Assembly: GCA_027405735.1 (NCBI GenBank)
Contig: JAPEHQ010000004.1
Span: 1,054,001-1,118,000, forward strand
Length of the DNA: 64,000 nucleotides
Origin: Mucor racemosus
Taxonomy: Eukaryota; Mucoromycota; Mucoromycetes; Mucorales; Mucoraceae
Direction: 5' to 3'
Shown here: piece by piece, positions 39,350 to 52,253 of the stretch
How positions within the stretch are numbered: position 1 is the stretch's first letter
Layout: the number at the start of each line of letters is the position of its first letter
Made by a program: the position numbers and the translations under genes
Notes under the pieces: generated by a model
Databases searched by the model: none
What the model was told of the DNA's origin: nothing
What the model saw: the letters and a program-made list of their open reading frames with translations, nothing else

Positions 39350-41376
39350 TGTGCATTAAGTGCAACCGCAAAATTTAATTCCGAGCCATTATTTGATTTT
39401 ATAAAAATTTCCAAAGAATATCTGAAACAATTCATATAAAACCGTTTAAACATGTGCGAGTTTCCATTTTTTCCATTTCCACAGCAGCTTGGTGAGGCTA
39501 AACCCTTTGAAATTCTGTCGATCAACATTAGAACTACCTGCCATTGCAACAGGAGGTCATTTGGATCCATATTCGTCAGGAGCTGGTGAGCTTACTGATC
39601 TTAGTAGGTATAAATAGTAGATAACCAATTTTTTATTCAAATTTACCGAATGCATAATGACCCATAGAAGCTGGTATGTATAAAACTTATAGCATCTACT
39701 CACAAACTCTGTAACCACGGTTAAATTATGATTGATCCATTTCCATCCATAGATTACTATCAAATATATCTAATGGTTCAATAGTGCTTTAAATTACATC
39801 TCAGAATCTCAATGTCAAATCAATATACAGCAAAAGGCCATACTTTTATACCTAAATAAACAATATCTTGTTTTTATTATACAGTTGAATAAATGATTCA
39901 TTACTCATCCTCTTTTAATTATATTCTTTTTTAAGTATTATTTATCAAACATGAAAATATAGGACACAACAGGTATTTTTATTGGACAGAAATATCATGT
40001 TTTGCTGATGGTTTTCTCAATTCACAGTGATTTGTAAAAATAGAAATATAAATTTTTAAGCAAGATATATTTAAATCTATCGTCATGTATAATTGGAGAT
40101 TAATTGGATCAATATTCACAAGGATGGAATTTTTTTCTTTGTTTTCTGCAGTTGTCAATATTAGTTTATTATTTTGTAAAATTTAAAACTGATTATCCAG
40201 GGCTTAATTTCTGTATTCACAAAATAGTTCTAATTGATTGCTATTTTGCATTTTTTGTTTTAGCGAAAAATATTGGTTTTTGGTTGAGATAATCAAAATG
40301 ATAGTTCTTATCACAGCTTAAAGCCTATCATAACGGGGTTCCAAAATTTATTTTAAAAAATTGACGAAAAATGATTCAAAAAATAAAATCATTTAAATGC
40401 TCCTGAACTGCCAAGTTGCCCTAGCGTATTAAATAGTTTTTATACAGTTTTGAATTCTGCATACATCTAAACAAAAATCAAAAAAACATTTCACATTAAA
40501 TTTTGCATAAAATGCAATTGAAATTTTGGAGGTTTTTTGAAGGTACGCATCACTTTTTATAAGCATATTTAAAATATAGCTACTTGAGATGATGGGCAAA
40601 AACATTATCCATCAATCGAGCTATTGCAAAGTCTTCTAGCTGCATTTGTCGTAGAGAAAACAAGATTTTTGTTCAAATTTTTTTCAGATTCAGAATTTCG
40701 GATGAGGGTATATAAGGGAAAAATGGAAGCTAGAAATGAAGATATATCTTTGTATACATTTTTGAAGATATCTCCACGAAAAATCAATATTTTGAAAAAA
40801 ACTAAATTGCATCTAAGAGAGCTCAACAGGCTTCATGACATGAATGGAAAAAAAATGTTTCTCAATTTAACCGATTTTTTGAAACATACTATAGAAATGT
40901 CAAAAAAAATGAAAAAACAATAAAAGTGCTCAGAATTTTTTTATACTTAAATATGTTATAAAAAACATCAAAACAAGTAAGTTTTATTATTAGAAAGTTC
41001 TAGTATAGCTTAATTATTTATAGAGATGTAAAGCCTCAAAGTTTTTAATCCTTTAGCGTGAAAATCTGAAACATTAGCGCTGAAAAATTAATACCAACTG
41101 TAAAAAGTAGGATATTTCCGGATATTTGTTTTTGGTTCAAAGGTGAGCATCTCAGGTGCATTGGCATACATTTTTTTCTTGGTGTTATTTAGTGAAAAAA
41201 AAAGCAGAGCAGGGATGAAAAATGAGACTCATTTTTCAAGAAAAAAGCAATAAATTTTACGCGTTTTGAGTCTTTCGTGAGATATAGAATAAATTTAGGA
41301 ATAGGTAAGATAATGCAATCAATTTATATCTATTTAGTAATGTATAGGGTATATCCTAAAAGATGTTTATTATGAG

Positions 41377-41599
41377 TGTTATGTCAATATTCATCATAGG
41401 TCTCATATCCAAGGTCACAGCCTATAATTGGTGTTACAGTAAATCAATGCGGATCATTGACTTACATCATATTCTTAGATAGTAAAACCCTAGTAATAAT
41501 ACTTATAATTAATGTATATAAATACATCCAAAGGATGTATTGTTAATAAAAGTGTAATATTCTGGCAAGATTATTTATATAGACTCTTTTGACATTTCA
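41377..41599. mobile_element. Solo LTR-like element, 223 bp, TSD ATGAG
   Basis: It begins TGTTATGTCAATA and ends TGACATTTCA. ATGAG flanks it (41372-41376 and 41600-41604). The empty site is seen in A1 (TTATTACGAGGTTAG) and A4. An internal ATGTATATAAATAC could be its promoter. Confidence 0.87.
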
Positions 41600-42365
41600 A
41601 TGAGGTTAGTTATAGAAAGGCATACTCCGATTTTGAAGATTGAAACTATCAATTTTCTTTTAAAAATTCAAATCTAATGTTAAAATTTATTTTAACTTAT
41701 CGAGCGTAGTTTCTTCGTGTACTATAGCAATTCAAAATATACCGTGAAGCACAGAATAAACAAAATAAGTTGTAATTTTTTTATTGATTAACTAGCAAGA
41801 AAAAGGATTACATAAATATCATAGAGTATGATTGTGTAGCTTCTACATAGAAAAAAATTTAAACATCATTTTTTATTATATACTGTATACTGTATTAACA
41901 GATATTGTTTTCCTGTGAAGATCGGACGAGATCTGGTATTTTTAACATTGATGACGGTAACTTTTATAGATTATAGAATTTTTTTACTATATATATATAT
42001 ATACGTTTTATCTATTACTAAATTTTTGTGTATATACTTAGTGCTATTCTGTGTCTATTGATTATATGCTCACTGAAAACTTCAGTTGTATTTTCTAGTG
42101 AAATAAAGTCAGCTTTGCATTATTGTACCTAGCATAATTACATTATATAGGGTAAAAATGATAGGTTTCTCTTTATATTTCGGTCAGGAATAAAGATTTT
42201 TTCTGTAAACCAAATTGCTACTGATACTCAGCAAATACTGTATCAGTATTATACTGTATACCAAAGAAAGCAAATATGGTCAAATTACTCAATATTGCAC
42301 AGATCAAGAAAAACAAAATGACAGATAAGTAGAAGAATCGCAATTAAAAAAAAGCAAACATAGAG

Positions 42366-42446
42366 GGGACGTTTGTCCTAGTTGCTAGACTTATGCTCTT
42401 TACAGCTAGTTTAAACGGAGAGGTTGTGGGTTCGAAACTCGTGTAA
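42366..42446 (+). ncRNA. tRNA-derived Pol III-like module in A3
   Basis: Forward copy of the tRNA-like segment with its B-box-like GGTTCGAAACT at 42429-42439. Confidence 0.45.
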
Positions 42447-42715
42447 ATGGATTTTCTTCGGAACTTGTGTTTGCCGGGCTAGAAGCGCAGCTAATCACCC
42501 CCTCGCCTTTTTTTTCGTTTTATCTTTCTACGCACAGCTTTCAAAAGACTACCAATTGTTTTCTTCTTTTCTCTACTCTAGTATTTTTAGTGCTATTTTG
42601 GGAATCCATTTTTTTTATGAATATTGTTACAATTGAGATTGTAGTAAAGTGAATATAGAATATAGAATAAAGAATACGAAAAATAGAGTATAGCCAATGC
42701 AGTTATATCTATTAA

Positions 42716-45420
42716 ATTAGCACACTACGGCCGACCTGTGCTGCATAAGATCATTTCGTTGTGCCTAGGTGGGCTGCTGCACACTATAGCCTAAGCTGTT
42801 ATGTCCACTCAATATGGTTAAAAAGATAACAATATGCACATGGGCACAACAAAAGAAACTGCACATGAGCACAACGCTAAGTCTGTATGTGCAAAATCAT
42901 AGATTCCGTCCGTGTGCATAACATTAATCCCATGTGTGCATAATAATAGTAGAATTTCCCATAAGCATATCATTATCCCTATTTGTGTATAGTAATAAAA
43001 TCGGACCATGAACATAATGAGCTGATCGTATGAGGCACAAATTGGTTTGTACATGAGCATCGTTCCGTTCTTAAAATTCCATTGCATATTTTACTGGAAT
43101 AATGGTTTTTAAATTACATTTGCTTTTATTAATATAGATTATAGACAATAATACAATTCAATGCGTTGCTGACGTAACTAATACATGCAAGAGCCAATAT
43201 TTTATTTACTATTATCATCATTTGCAAATATGTTTATACCTATAATGTTTTTACAACAACAATCGGCTTTGCTTGAGCATAAACTCAAATAACACCTACT
43301 GCTTAAATTTATATGCCAGCCAAATCTAAGATTATAGATGTTACTTTATCGCGCATAAAATTTAAACAAATCAACCTTCTTTAAACTTACTATTTTAGTT
43401 TACGATTGTCAGCTGTAAAAAGATTTGTTTTCAAGTATACAGTAGCTACGATCAAAACTATGGCCATTAGGCAAGACATTATATCATTCTTTTCTTTTTT
43501 TTTTTTTCTTTTTTGCTTCTATATCATTTGAAATTTCGCCACTTTTTTGGAACATTTCGTGAATTTGTAGCCAGTTTTAGCTTTTGATTGTGTAGATATA
43601 AATATCGTTATTGCCTTCAATTTAATCTGGTAATCAAGGAATACGTCAAACAATACAGTAGTAAATAATGATATTTGATCTTAGAATGCGGGTAAATAAA
43701 AATATCAGTCTCTAGTATATACTGCTACCTATATTATTTAGATAATAAACGAAAAGAATAATACTAACTTGATAGTCTGATATGCCTTATCAAAAGGTGA
43801 ATATATCCTTGGAACATGAAAACAAAAAGAGAGAAACAACACACGTATAAAAAAAATTTCAAGGCTTTATATTGCTAGCGCAATTAAATCCCTTCTCAAT
43901 TGCTCATTTCAGCCAATGTAAAAGCAGCATTACGGCGCACCAACCCATATACTAAACAAAATAGGCATTATCAGTTATCATAAAAACATACATTTTTCTA
44001 CCAGAAAAACCGTCTATCATATCATAGATTCGTTAAAAAATTGCAATAGCGAGCCCGCAAAACTACGCCTTAATTGAGCATCATAGCAATATCGAACGGC
44101 TAAGTCTGTTAGACCTTAGACTATGGTATATATCTAAGTTTTAAATAAAAAAGCGGGTTTTTTTAAACTTTTCTTATATTTAACCACGTACGGTCCGAAA
44201 ATTCAGTTTTTTTAGCGGACATTTTCGAGGCTCATTTTATCCTTACCAACACCCATGATTTCCATCAAAAAAACAGAAAAATCAAATTTTGATACCAAAA
44301 TCAACGTTTGAATATACGACATTGTGAGAGAAAATTGTAGCCATAACTAATACACATTTTATAAAAGCTTAAACTTAAATGTTAAGTAATAAAAATTAGC
44401 ATTTTTGGCCCAAAAACAGTTTTTTGATTAAAGGATTTTTATGTAATATTTCGCAATAAAAATGTTTGTTATTTTTTATTGAGCAAATAGAGCGCTAAAT
44501 TGTGCATATGTGTATATTTTTTGTTTTTATAATTGGTAGTATAATTAACTCTAGATTTGCAAAATTACAAAAAAAAAATTAAAAAATGTCAAAATTAATG
44601 ATCTTGACAAGAATAATTTTCGAAATTAATATTCCGCTTATAAGCCTTGTAAGTCTTAAAAATAAGAGATTTTATGATTTTTGAAAACTTTTTCAAGAAT
44701 TTACGATTCTGCACCCACTTATTACTGTAAGCTTTTATATATGTTAATATTGTGTGGTAGTTTATTCAATGATAATATAGTCTTACTTTATAATTACCGC
44801 GCTAAAGGTGATTTACATTGAGTTTTAGTCTTACCTCTCCAATATTATAAATTATAAACATAAACATGGCCATCGCTGGAACCTATTATTATCACTTTTT
44901 TGCCCTCTGTGTCCCAAGCCAATTTATTCATTGCAATGCCTTACCAGAACCAACTTAAGTACTTACAAATGGTTCCTCGGCATTTGCATTAAAATTTCAT
45001 AAATTATGTTGACTGATTCCATCTACAAACGTATCAAACGTATCGTCAGCCCGCCTTATGATAAATGTCAATCTAAAATCAGAAACATCCTATTGTCATT
45101 GTTATAAGTTATGAAAAGCTTGATTTTTAATAATACAGCAATCAGTAAATAAAAAACAAGATGATACTAATATCATATGGTGAGTAGTTAACATCCAAGT
45201 CCGTTTGATAAAGCATGCTTTTAAAATTCTTTTTAAAAATCCTGAGGCAAATACAACATCTTGGTCCTGTAATTTCTATCCATCGAAATGTTGTGATTTT
45301 TACTACATAATGAATGCACCTTTTATCACTGTTGACCTCGATGCACATTGGGTATCAGTTTGTTACCATTTGTATTTTCTCTAATTCATTAATATTCAGT
45401 CATATTTAACGATAATGATT
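42716..45420 (+). repeat. B module, copy B3 (locus 2)
   Basis: It is collinear with B1 (6096-9680) but lacks the LTR insertions found there. It has the B head at 42718, the AACCACGTACGGT landmark near 44180 and the tail near 45400. It shares diagnostic variants with B4 rather than with B1 or B2. Confidence 0.8.
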
Positions 45421-45955
45421 TGTAGCATTAAAGTATTATACGTTATCACCTTCTACAGTATTAATGCATCTCACAATCTATTGACTACGACATTCATTGA
45501 AATGCAAACTCTTAATATCGGATATAAAAGACTCCTAGCGTACCAAGTTTACTTCAATAATTACCAAAAAAGCTTGGACCTCAATTATGACACCATGTTA
45601 TTTTATCCCAGCAGTTAATCAATCAAGTAGCTATCAAACCAACATCCAAACACTTTTAGCGCAGCATTGAAACAAGACAACTCACCAGCTCTGCAACAAG
45701 AACGGTTAAATTATGATTGATTCATTTCAATCCATCGATTACTATCAAGCAGATCTAATGGTTAAATATTGTCTTAAATTAAATCTCAGAATCTTAATGT
45801 CAAATCAATATAATAGGCCATACTTTTACTGTATATCTAAATAAACGATATATTGTTTTTATTGTACAGTTGAAGAACTGATTCATTACTGATTCTTTCT
45901 TAATTGTATTCTTTTTAAAGTATTACTCATCAAACCTGAAAACATACGAGAATGT
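45421..45955 (+). repeat. C repeat, forward copy (inverted pair with 53035-53495)
   Basis: This stretch reads backwards at 53035-53495, including GCATTAAAGTATTATACG, CACCATGTTATTTTATCCC and the segment around TAAACGATATATTG. Part of it (45690-45950) is also at 39710-39960 and, inverted, at 61440-61670. It is followed by a reversed fragment of the B head (45960-46080). Confidence 0.75.
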
Positions 45956-45959
45956 GCAC

Positions 45960-46080
45960 ATTGTTATCTTTTAGCCATATTCAGTGGGCACAGCGGCACA
46001 ACAGCTCAGGCTATAGTGTGCAGCCCACCTGCTGGGCACCACAGCGAAATAATCTTGCGCAGCACTACAGGTCAGCCTTA
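45960..46080 (-). repeat. Reversed fragment of the B-module head
   Basis: It contains AGCTCAGGCTATAGTGTGCA, the reverse complement of the B head at 6155-6180. Confidence 0.7.
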
Positions 46081-47249
46081 ATGACTAGTCTTGGTGGCAT
46101 ACAACAAATTTTATCAAAATGGGTAAGCTCCAGCCAAGGTTTTGAGGCTTTTGTATTTTTCACCTTGTAGCCAGTTTTCGACAATATTCATTAATCTAGA
46201 AATAACAGCTTGATAAACTACCACTCAAGCTAACATTAATTTGAATAATGATGCAAAAAGGGCCAGCTTAAAATTGAGAAACCGCATTTGAAATGAAAAT
46301 AAGTCGAGAAAATACTAAGGTATTGCAATGATGGTTATTAAGTAAAGTCTAAATTATTTTTCATTCTCTACCAGGGTATCTAGGTTTTGGATGGCTGTAA
46401 AGACTTTTTTTATTTTTTTATAAATTTTGTAAGAGTATTTTTTCTGTTATAGAGATCCATGAAGGGATGCCTGGTATGCAAAGCTAAAGCCATAGGATAG
46501 TACTCATTAGCGTCTATCCAACGAATTTTATCGCGTCAAAAAATATTGATTTTTCATCGAGAAACTTGAGATTGAATGATTGATTTTTGGTAATACAAAA
46601 AAGGATCCATTTTGGACGAGGATATACAAGGGTAAATTTTCGCTGACCAAAAAAAATGATCAAAAAAAAATAATATCCCCACCAAAAATAAGGCTACAGC
46701 TACATATAAATACTCATTCTGTAGATAATTTTGTTGTACATAATGTAAAAATAAAATATTTTAGTGTTGCATTTGAATGAAGGGTACTTTTTGATCAAAA
46801 CCCGTTAAAGTTTGACATAAAATTTACTAGAGATTTTATGAGAAAAATATTTTTAAAACCTACACAGATTGATTCAGAATCACAAATTGAACCTAAAACA
46901 TTTAATACGCTAGTCCAACTTGCTATGCATTTTTGTGAGTAATTAAACATACAAGGTTTTTTTTTGGATTTTTTGGATTTTTTTTCCATTTGAACACTTT
47001 TTGGGTTCAAGCTCAGCTACATGTGCATATCTGACTATACAATTTTATATGGTGATATTCAAAATCGGAGCGTGCCCCCATTTCAATAGATAATCAAGAA
47101 ATATAAAATGTAGGGCTATACTTGATATGCTACAGAATATTGACAAAAGACTTATTTCTATTCATGTTGATTTCTCAGCCAGTATAAAGGCTTCAAAAGT
47201 GAAACACTTGCTTTTACCCCGCTTAAGAAATCAATTTAAGATGTCAAAT
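46081..47249. other. Interior of locus 2 with no recognised gene
   Basis: No coding region is supported. A short GAGGATATACAAGGG near 46618 resembles the A core, so part of this may be a very old A relic. Confidence 0.4.
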
Positions 47250-48010
47250 ATGATGGTATACAATGAAAAAATTGAAGCTAGAAACGAAGGTATCTTTTTG
47301 TACACATTTTTGAGAAAGATATCTCCACGAAATATCAGCATTTTGAAAAAAAAAAAAACTAGATTGGGTCTGAGAGAGCTTAACGAGGTCGATGACATGG
47401 ATGTAAAAAAAAAAGTCAAAAAACTGTCAGAAAAATAAAAGTGCTCAAAAAATATTTATACTATCATATCTACTATGAAGCGTTTCAAAACAAGTTTTAC
47501 TATTATTAGAAAGTGTCAGTAAAGCTTACCCTTTTGCAAAGATTTGAAGCCTCAAAGTAGTGGAACTTTTTAATCTAAGCAAAACAGGTTTCTTTTTGAC
47601 AGCCGTGCCTTGATCATTTAAAAATAATTTTTAATCAATGAGATCAAGTTTGTATGTTATTCATAGGCTCACTGTGCATTAAGTCTAACTTCAAAATTTA
47701 ATTTTGAATCATTATTTGATTTTATAAAAAATTTCAAGGACTATCTGAAACAAGTGATACTGAATAGTTTGAAATTTGAACACCTATGAGTTTTTATTTC
47801 TCCATTTCCACAACTTAGGCGGCTAAACATTTTGCAATTCTGTTGACCAACATTAAAAGTACCTGCTATTACAACGGCAGGTCATTTGGATCCATATCCG
47901 TCGAGAGCGAGTGAGCTTACTGACCTTCATACAAGGCATAAATAGAAGAAGATAACCAACTTGTTGTTCAAACCTATCAAATGCACAATAACCCATGGAA
48001 GCTTATACTG
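47250..48010 (+). repeat. Two rearranged fragments of an A module (A5)
   Basis: 47250-47570 matches the A core (GAAGCTAGAAACGAAGG, then ATATCTCCACGAAA). 47673-48010 matches the outer end of A3 (39350-39700), starting TGTGCATTAAG. The order is opposite to that in an intact arm, as if the inner part of one arm sits before the outer end of another. Confidence 0.65.
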
Positions 48011-48949
48011 TATCTGAAATGCTTTTAATAAATATTGATATGTATGTCCATGTGGAGTAGCAGCTTACTTGGATCAGTATTTATAGATGTCTTATTTAAA
48101 TGGTTTTCAATAAAAGTGTGCAACAAAATATAGGTGCACTTCGGCAATTATTTTCTCAACACACAATAGGTTGTGGAAGTTGCCATTTAACACCATTACG
48201 TGGAAGATAATGCGTACCAAACTCTCGTGCAAATTTGGAAGTTACTTGGATCGAAGTTCCTCAGGATATGGTTTTGTTTCCACTTGAATTTTGGATGGTT
48301 TCAGATGGTTCTCGGATAATTTTCAAAACTTTTCGCCCAATATTGAGTCAAATTCAGTTAAATTCTCAAAATAAATGTATCTTGTCTCTATAGGCCATTA
48401 ATTTCTCTCCCGGAATTAAATTGCTAATATATACCGCTCTCTAAAGCAATGATTTCTATAACACGGATGATTGTATTTGCAGTGTGGTTCAAGTTTATAA
48501 ACAGAATTTCAATCAAATTACACAAACGTTTGAAGACGTCATCAATGGAACTCAAATTTTAGGGTTTCTTCAAAAACACGATGGCCCCCTGTTTTTTTTG
48601 TTTTTTTTGACAACCAGGTAAATTTGATGAAGCAAAACCTTACGGTTTGGTGGAATCACGAGTCTATCTTGTACGTGCCTTATCCGTTGGCTAAGGTCTA
48701 CTATAGCATCTCGCAAGATAAAGTTTTATACGTAGCTGCTGAAGGTTAGGTGGGAGTTTCGACGTTAAAGTAACGTCTGGTGCGTGAAATTTTAACGAAG
48801 CTTCTATCATAAACTTTCCTAGTATTCTAGATTTGAGTAAAAGAAAAACAAGTAAGCTACGCTTGTTTAACTTTCTTTTAGCTCATCCTGGTACAGGGTT
48901 TATTCTATCTGCGTTTGGTTCTTTGGATTGTTTACCTGCGGTTATCAGC
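48011..48949. other. Interior of locus 2 with no recognised gene
   Basis: Higher GC than its surroundings but no open frame of note. It leads into the 90-bp satellite. Confidence 0.4.
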
Positions 48950-49400
48950 TGTTTGTTATCTGATTTTTGGCACACCCTTGGCCAGGGTTTAAGAGTCGAA
49001 ATGATTTGAGCTAACAGTTGGTAGCTATTGAGCTATCAGCTATTGGTTATCTCATTTTGGCACACCCTTGGCCAGGGTTTAAGAGTCGAAATGATTTGAG
49101 CTAACAGTTGGTAGCTATTGAGCTATCAGCTATTAGCTATCTCATTTTGGCACACCCATGTCCAGGGTTTAAGAGTCGAAATGATTTGAGCTAACAGCTG
49201 GTAGCTATTGAGCTATCAGCTATTGGCTATCTGATTTTTGGCACACCCTTGGCCAGGGTTTAAGAGTCGAAATGATTTGAGCTAACAGTTGGTAGCTATT
49301 GAGCTATCAGCTATTGGTTATCTTATTTTGGCACACCCATGGCCAGGGTTTAAGAGTCAAAATAATTGTAATTAATAGCTGATGCCTCAATTCTGCGATT
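48950..49400. repeat. 90-bp tandem repeat, five units
   Basis: GGCACACCC recurs at 48969, 49059, 49149, 49240 and 49330, spacings of 90, 90, 91 and 90. Each unit holds CCAGGGTTTAAGAGTCGAAA and an inverted motif TAGCTATTGAGCTATCAGCTA. A diverged single unit recurs at about 51395-51450, on the far side of the 21-bp minisatellite. Confidence 0.93.
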
Positions 49401-49559
49401 GCATCTCTTTTTTCTTTAGCGTCTGTTTTCTTTTTTGCAAGGTCTGACCTTTCTGGTATGTTTCTAAAACGTAATATATTCTACTTTCTTCTAATCTAAT
49501 TTTTTTTTTGATATATTCAATAATCGTTTTTCTTCAATATCTATCTCTCTTCTCAAAGA

Positions 49560-51200
49560 TCCAACACCTTTTTTAGCATATCTGGTCTCGTTTCTGCAAC
49601 ATTTGTTATCGTTACTGAGCAATTTGGTCTATTATACGCAAACCTGGTCTCTTTCTGTAATATATGGTCATCCTCTTTCAATACCTGGTAACTTTATGTT
49701 AACATTGGCTTTTTATTTAGGTTTGGCTTGCCTTTTATTCTATCTGTCTGTCCTACTATGGCTTTTCTGGTATCTGGTTTCTCTATATATGCTATTATCT
49801 TGTTTCTTGGTTTTTAATGCTGCCGTCTCTCTATGTTCATTCACCTCGTCCGTTTCAGCCAACATCTGGTTTTTTATATCCTGCTGTATCAATTTTTGGC
49901 CTACTCTATGTTGTTCTATCTGACGTCGTGCTTTATCTATCTGGTTTCTGTTTGTCTTACATGATCCTTGGCTCTGCATTCCCACTGCCCTAAATCTTTT
50001 AATTGCGTGGTGCCTTTTTGTGTATGTCTTGTCTTGATTTTTCACTATATCTGGTAGTATTCTGGATATTGTATGTCATTTCAACAATATCTGGTTTCGA
50101 TTAATTTACTTCTGGTCTCAACTCAGATTTATATGGTCTCATTTTATGCTCATCAGATCTCCATTCATGTACTTTTAGTCTCATTTTATCAATGTTTGGT
50201 CCTTCTTCAAGTATTTCTGGTTTTACTCCATGTTTATCTGATCTCATAACATGCTCTTCTGGTTTCAACTCGTGCTTATCTGGTTTGAACTCATGCTGAT
50301 TTGGTTTCAATTCATAGTTATCTGGTTTGGGTTTATGCACATCTGGTTTTCTTTCATGCGCTCCTCATTTGAATTAATGCGCATCTTGTATTGTATCATT
50401 AGCATCTCGTCTTTCTGGTTTCATCTGGTCTCATTACATGCTTACCTGGTTTCAATGTATGCACATCTGGTATCGTTTTTTAACATCTGGTTTTCATTTA
50501 AATGCACTGTTGGTCTCAATTTATGTTTATATGATATAGGCTTATCAATATCTGGTTTTTATTTATGCACTTCCGGTCTCACTTAATATACATCCGTTCT
50601 GCCTTTGTCAACGTATAGTCTTTATTTTCATGCACATCTGGTCTGTATTTATGCACTTCTGGTCCCATTTCATCAATATATTATCTCACTTTATTCTTAT
50701 CTCGTCTTTAGTTTTGCTCGTCTGGCCTCCATTTATGTTTATCTGTTCTCCATTATTTATGCTCCTCAACTCCATTAATTTTCCTCTGGTATCAAGTGGT
50801 TTACATCTGGTCTATTTTAATTCTTACTCATCTGATTTCTTTTTATTCACAGTTAATCTTGGTTTATTCAAGTCTGTTCTCAATTTATTTTTACCTGGAT
50901 CCAATTTATTCTGGTTTGGTCTCCATCCATTTGTATCTGGTCTCAATGTATACTCATCTGTTTTCAAGTTATCCTGATGTGGTCAAAATTCATGTTTATC
51001 TGGTCTTATTTTATCTTTAACGGGTCTCAATCTATGCTCTTTTGGTATAAAGGTATGCTCTTTCATGTCCATCAATTTTTCAATTAATGCTCATCTGGTC
51101 TTACTTTATATTTATCTAGTCTCAATTCATCCCCATCGGGCCTCAATTTGTGTGCTTCTTGTCTCATCTCTTTAACTTGTGGTTTCAATTTATGAAAAAG
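49560..51200 (-). repeat. Degenerate 21-bp minisatellite, decayed heptad-repeat coding region
   Basis: On the plus strand the unit is close to CTCAATTTATGCTCATCTGGT. On the minus strand it translates to heptads of the form KLRPDEH, clearest in 50101-50340 (KPDKHEL, KPEEHVM, RSDEHKM) and again in 50830-51200 (KLRPDGD, KVRPDEH, TLRPDTN). Stops and frame changes break the frame every few units. It is probably a relic of a protein with many seven-residue repeats; left-hand units (49560-50000) are weaker. The plus-strand open frames here are mirror shadows. Confidence 0.65.
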
Positions 51201-51478
51201 GTATATTATTGAAAACTTAAAAAGTATCGCGAACGTCTGATCCTAATTTGGTATATTTTTTATAATTTTGAAGGTTTATTTTAATATAACGTCGCCAATC
51301 TAATGTCTCTGGTCTTGTCTCTCTGGTCATATCATCTCTCTGGTCTTGTCTTCTTTGGTTTTACTTTATTCCATCTAGAAGTTAAAGCATCTTTTTGTTA
51401 TCTGATTTTTGATACACCTTACGTAGGTTTAAGAATCAAAATGATTTGATCGAAAAAAAGCGATAACTTTTACTACCT

Positions 51479-51769
51479 TTATTGGGATAGTATCTGTTTT
51501 GATGCTATCTTGGTGAATTCGGTTATTATACTCAGTTGTTTGTTTTTGTACAATCGGTAATCCTGAGTCAATTTAACTTGGTTGCTCTCCATTTGTGGAC
51601 TTGCGACCTCTCCCCCTTTTAGGGTCCTATAGTCTTCTTTCACGGTAACCGGCTGGAAACTATAGCTCTTTCTGGCAATCGGAGTCGTATTGATTTCATA
51701 GCATCTGCTTGATTTCAATATCACTTTATAGTATGGTGGTATACAAACTATAAAGTCAAATGGCAACAT
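51479..51769 (-). CDS. Unrecognised 96-residue open frame
   Basis: The frame (MLPFDFIVCIPPYYKV...) has ordinary amino-acid composition, unlike the low-complexity shadows nearby. I do not recognise it. It lies next to the minisatellite on the same strand and could be an exon or relic of the same decayed gene, or part of a retroelement polyprotein. Nothing supports expression. Confidence 0.2.
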   Translation of the reverse strand: MLPFDFIVCIPPYYKVILKSSRCYEINTTPIARKSYSFQPVTVKEDYRTLKGGEVASPQMESNQVKLTQDYRLYKNKQLSIITEFTKIASKQILSQ

Positions 51770-52253
51770 GTAGATAGACCTCCTCGTGGTGTTGCTGGAA
51801 ACGTTATTTTGAACGGCTAACTATCTACTCCATTAAACCAATTATATCAAAAGTTACTTTTCCTCCATCTTGGAGCATTTCATCGTTTATAATATTGATC
51901 CATAATTTTTTACTTCATTTGTTTTTTCTTGGATTCTTTATATTGCATAATAAAAATTACAAGATTGAAATTAATTGTTTTATCCATCTATTTATTATTT
52001 CCTATTTTTTGTTCTGATACAAAGTATTGAATAATACAACTAAGCACTTGTAAAACTATTGACGGTATTAAAAAAAACGTAGACTACTGCACAGAATATA
52101 TATGTATTGATGTATTTTCTATAAACCCGCCATGAAGTTTCATAAAAAAAATTACGCAAATTTGCTTGATTGTTATATATATACAAGAAAACTACTTAAC
52201 AACAGTATACGTATACTGTATATATATGTATATCTGAGGGCGCTTTGATTTCA

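Larger units (their letters stand above)
39350..42715 (+). repeat. A module, copy A3 (left arm of locus 2)
   Basis: This is the longest forward copy. The outer end, starting TGTGCATTAAG, is repeated at 47673 (same strand) and, inverted, ends at 61871. The inverted A4 arm matches most of its length, including the 39893-40150 segment (found again at about 61190-61440). It contains the core (40700-40930), a solo LTR (41377-41599) and the tRNA-like segment (42366-42446). It flows directly into B3. Confidence 0.8.

Noticed and set aside
40624..40923. A 60-100 codon open frame recurs in the A core of all copies (also 4298-4489, 16183-16482, 47127-47438, 60435-60644)
   Set aside because: Between copies most differences change the amino acid, copies differ in start and end, and the stretch is Lys-rich from A runs. 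It looks like shared descent of non-coding repeat DNA, not a selected small protein.
49603..50977. Several plus-strand open frames rich in Phe, Leu and Ser
   Set aside because: They are shadows of the 21-bp minisatellite, whose protein-like signal is on the minus strand.
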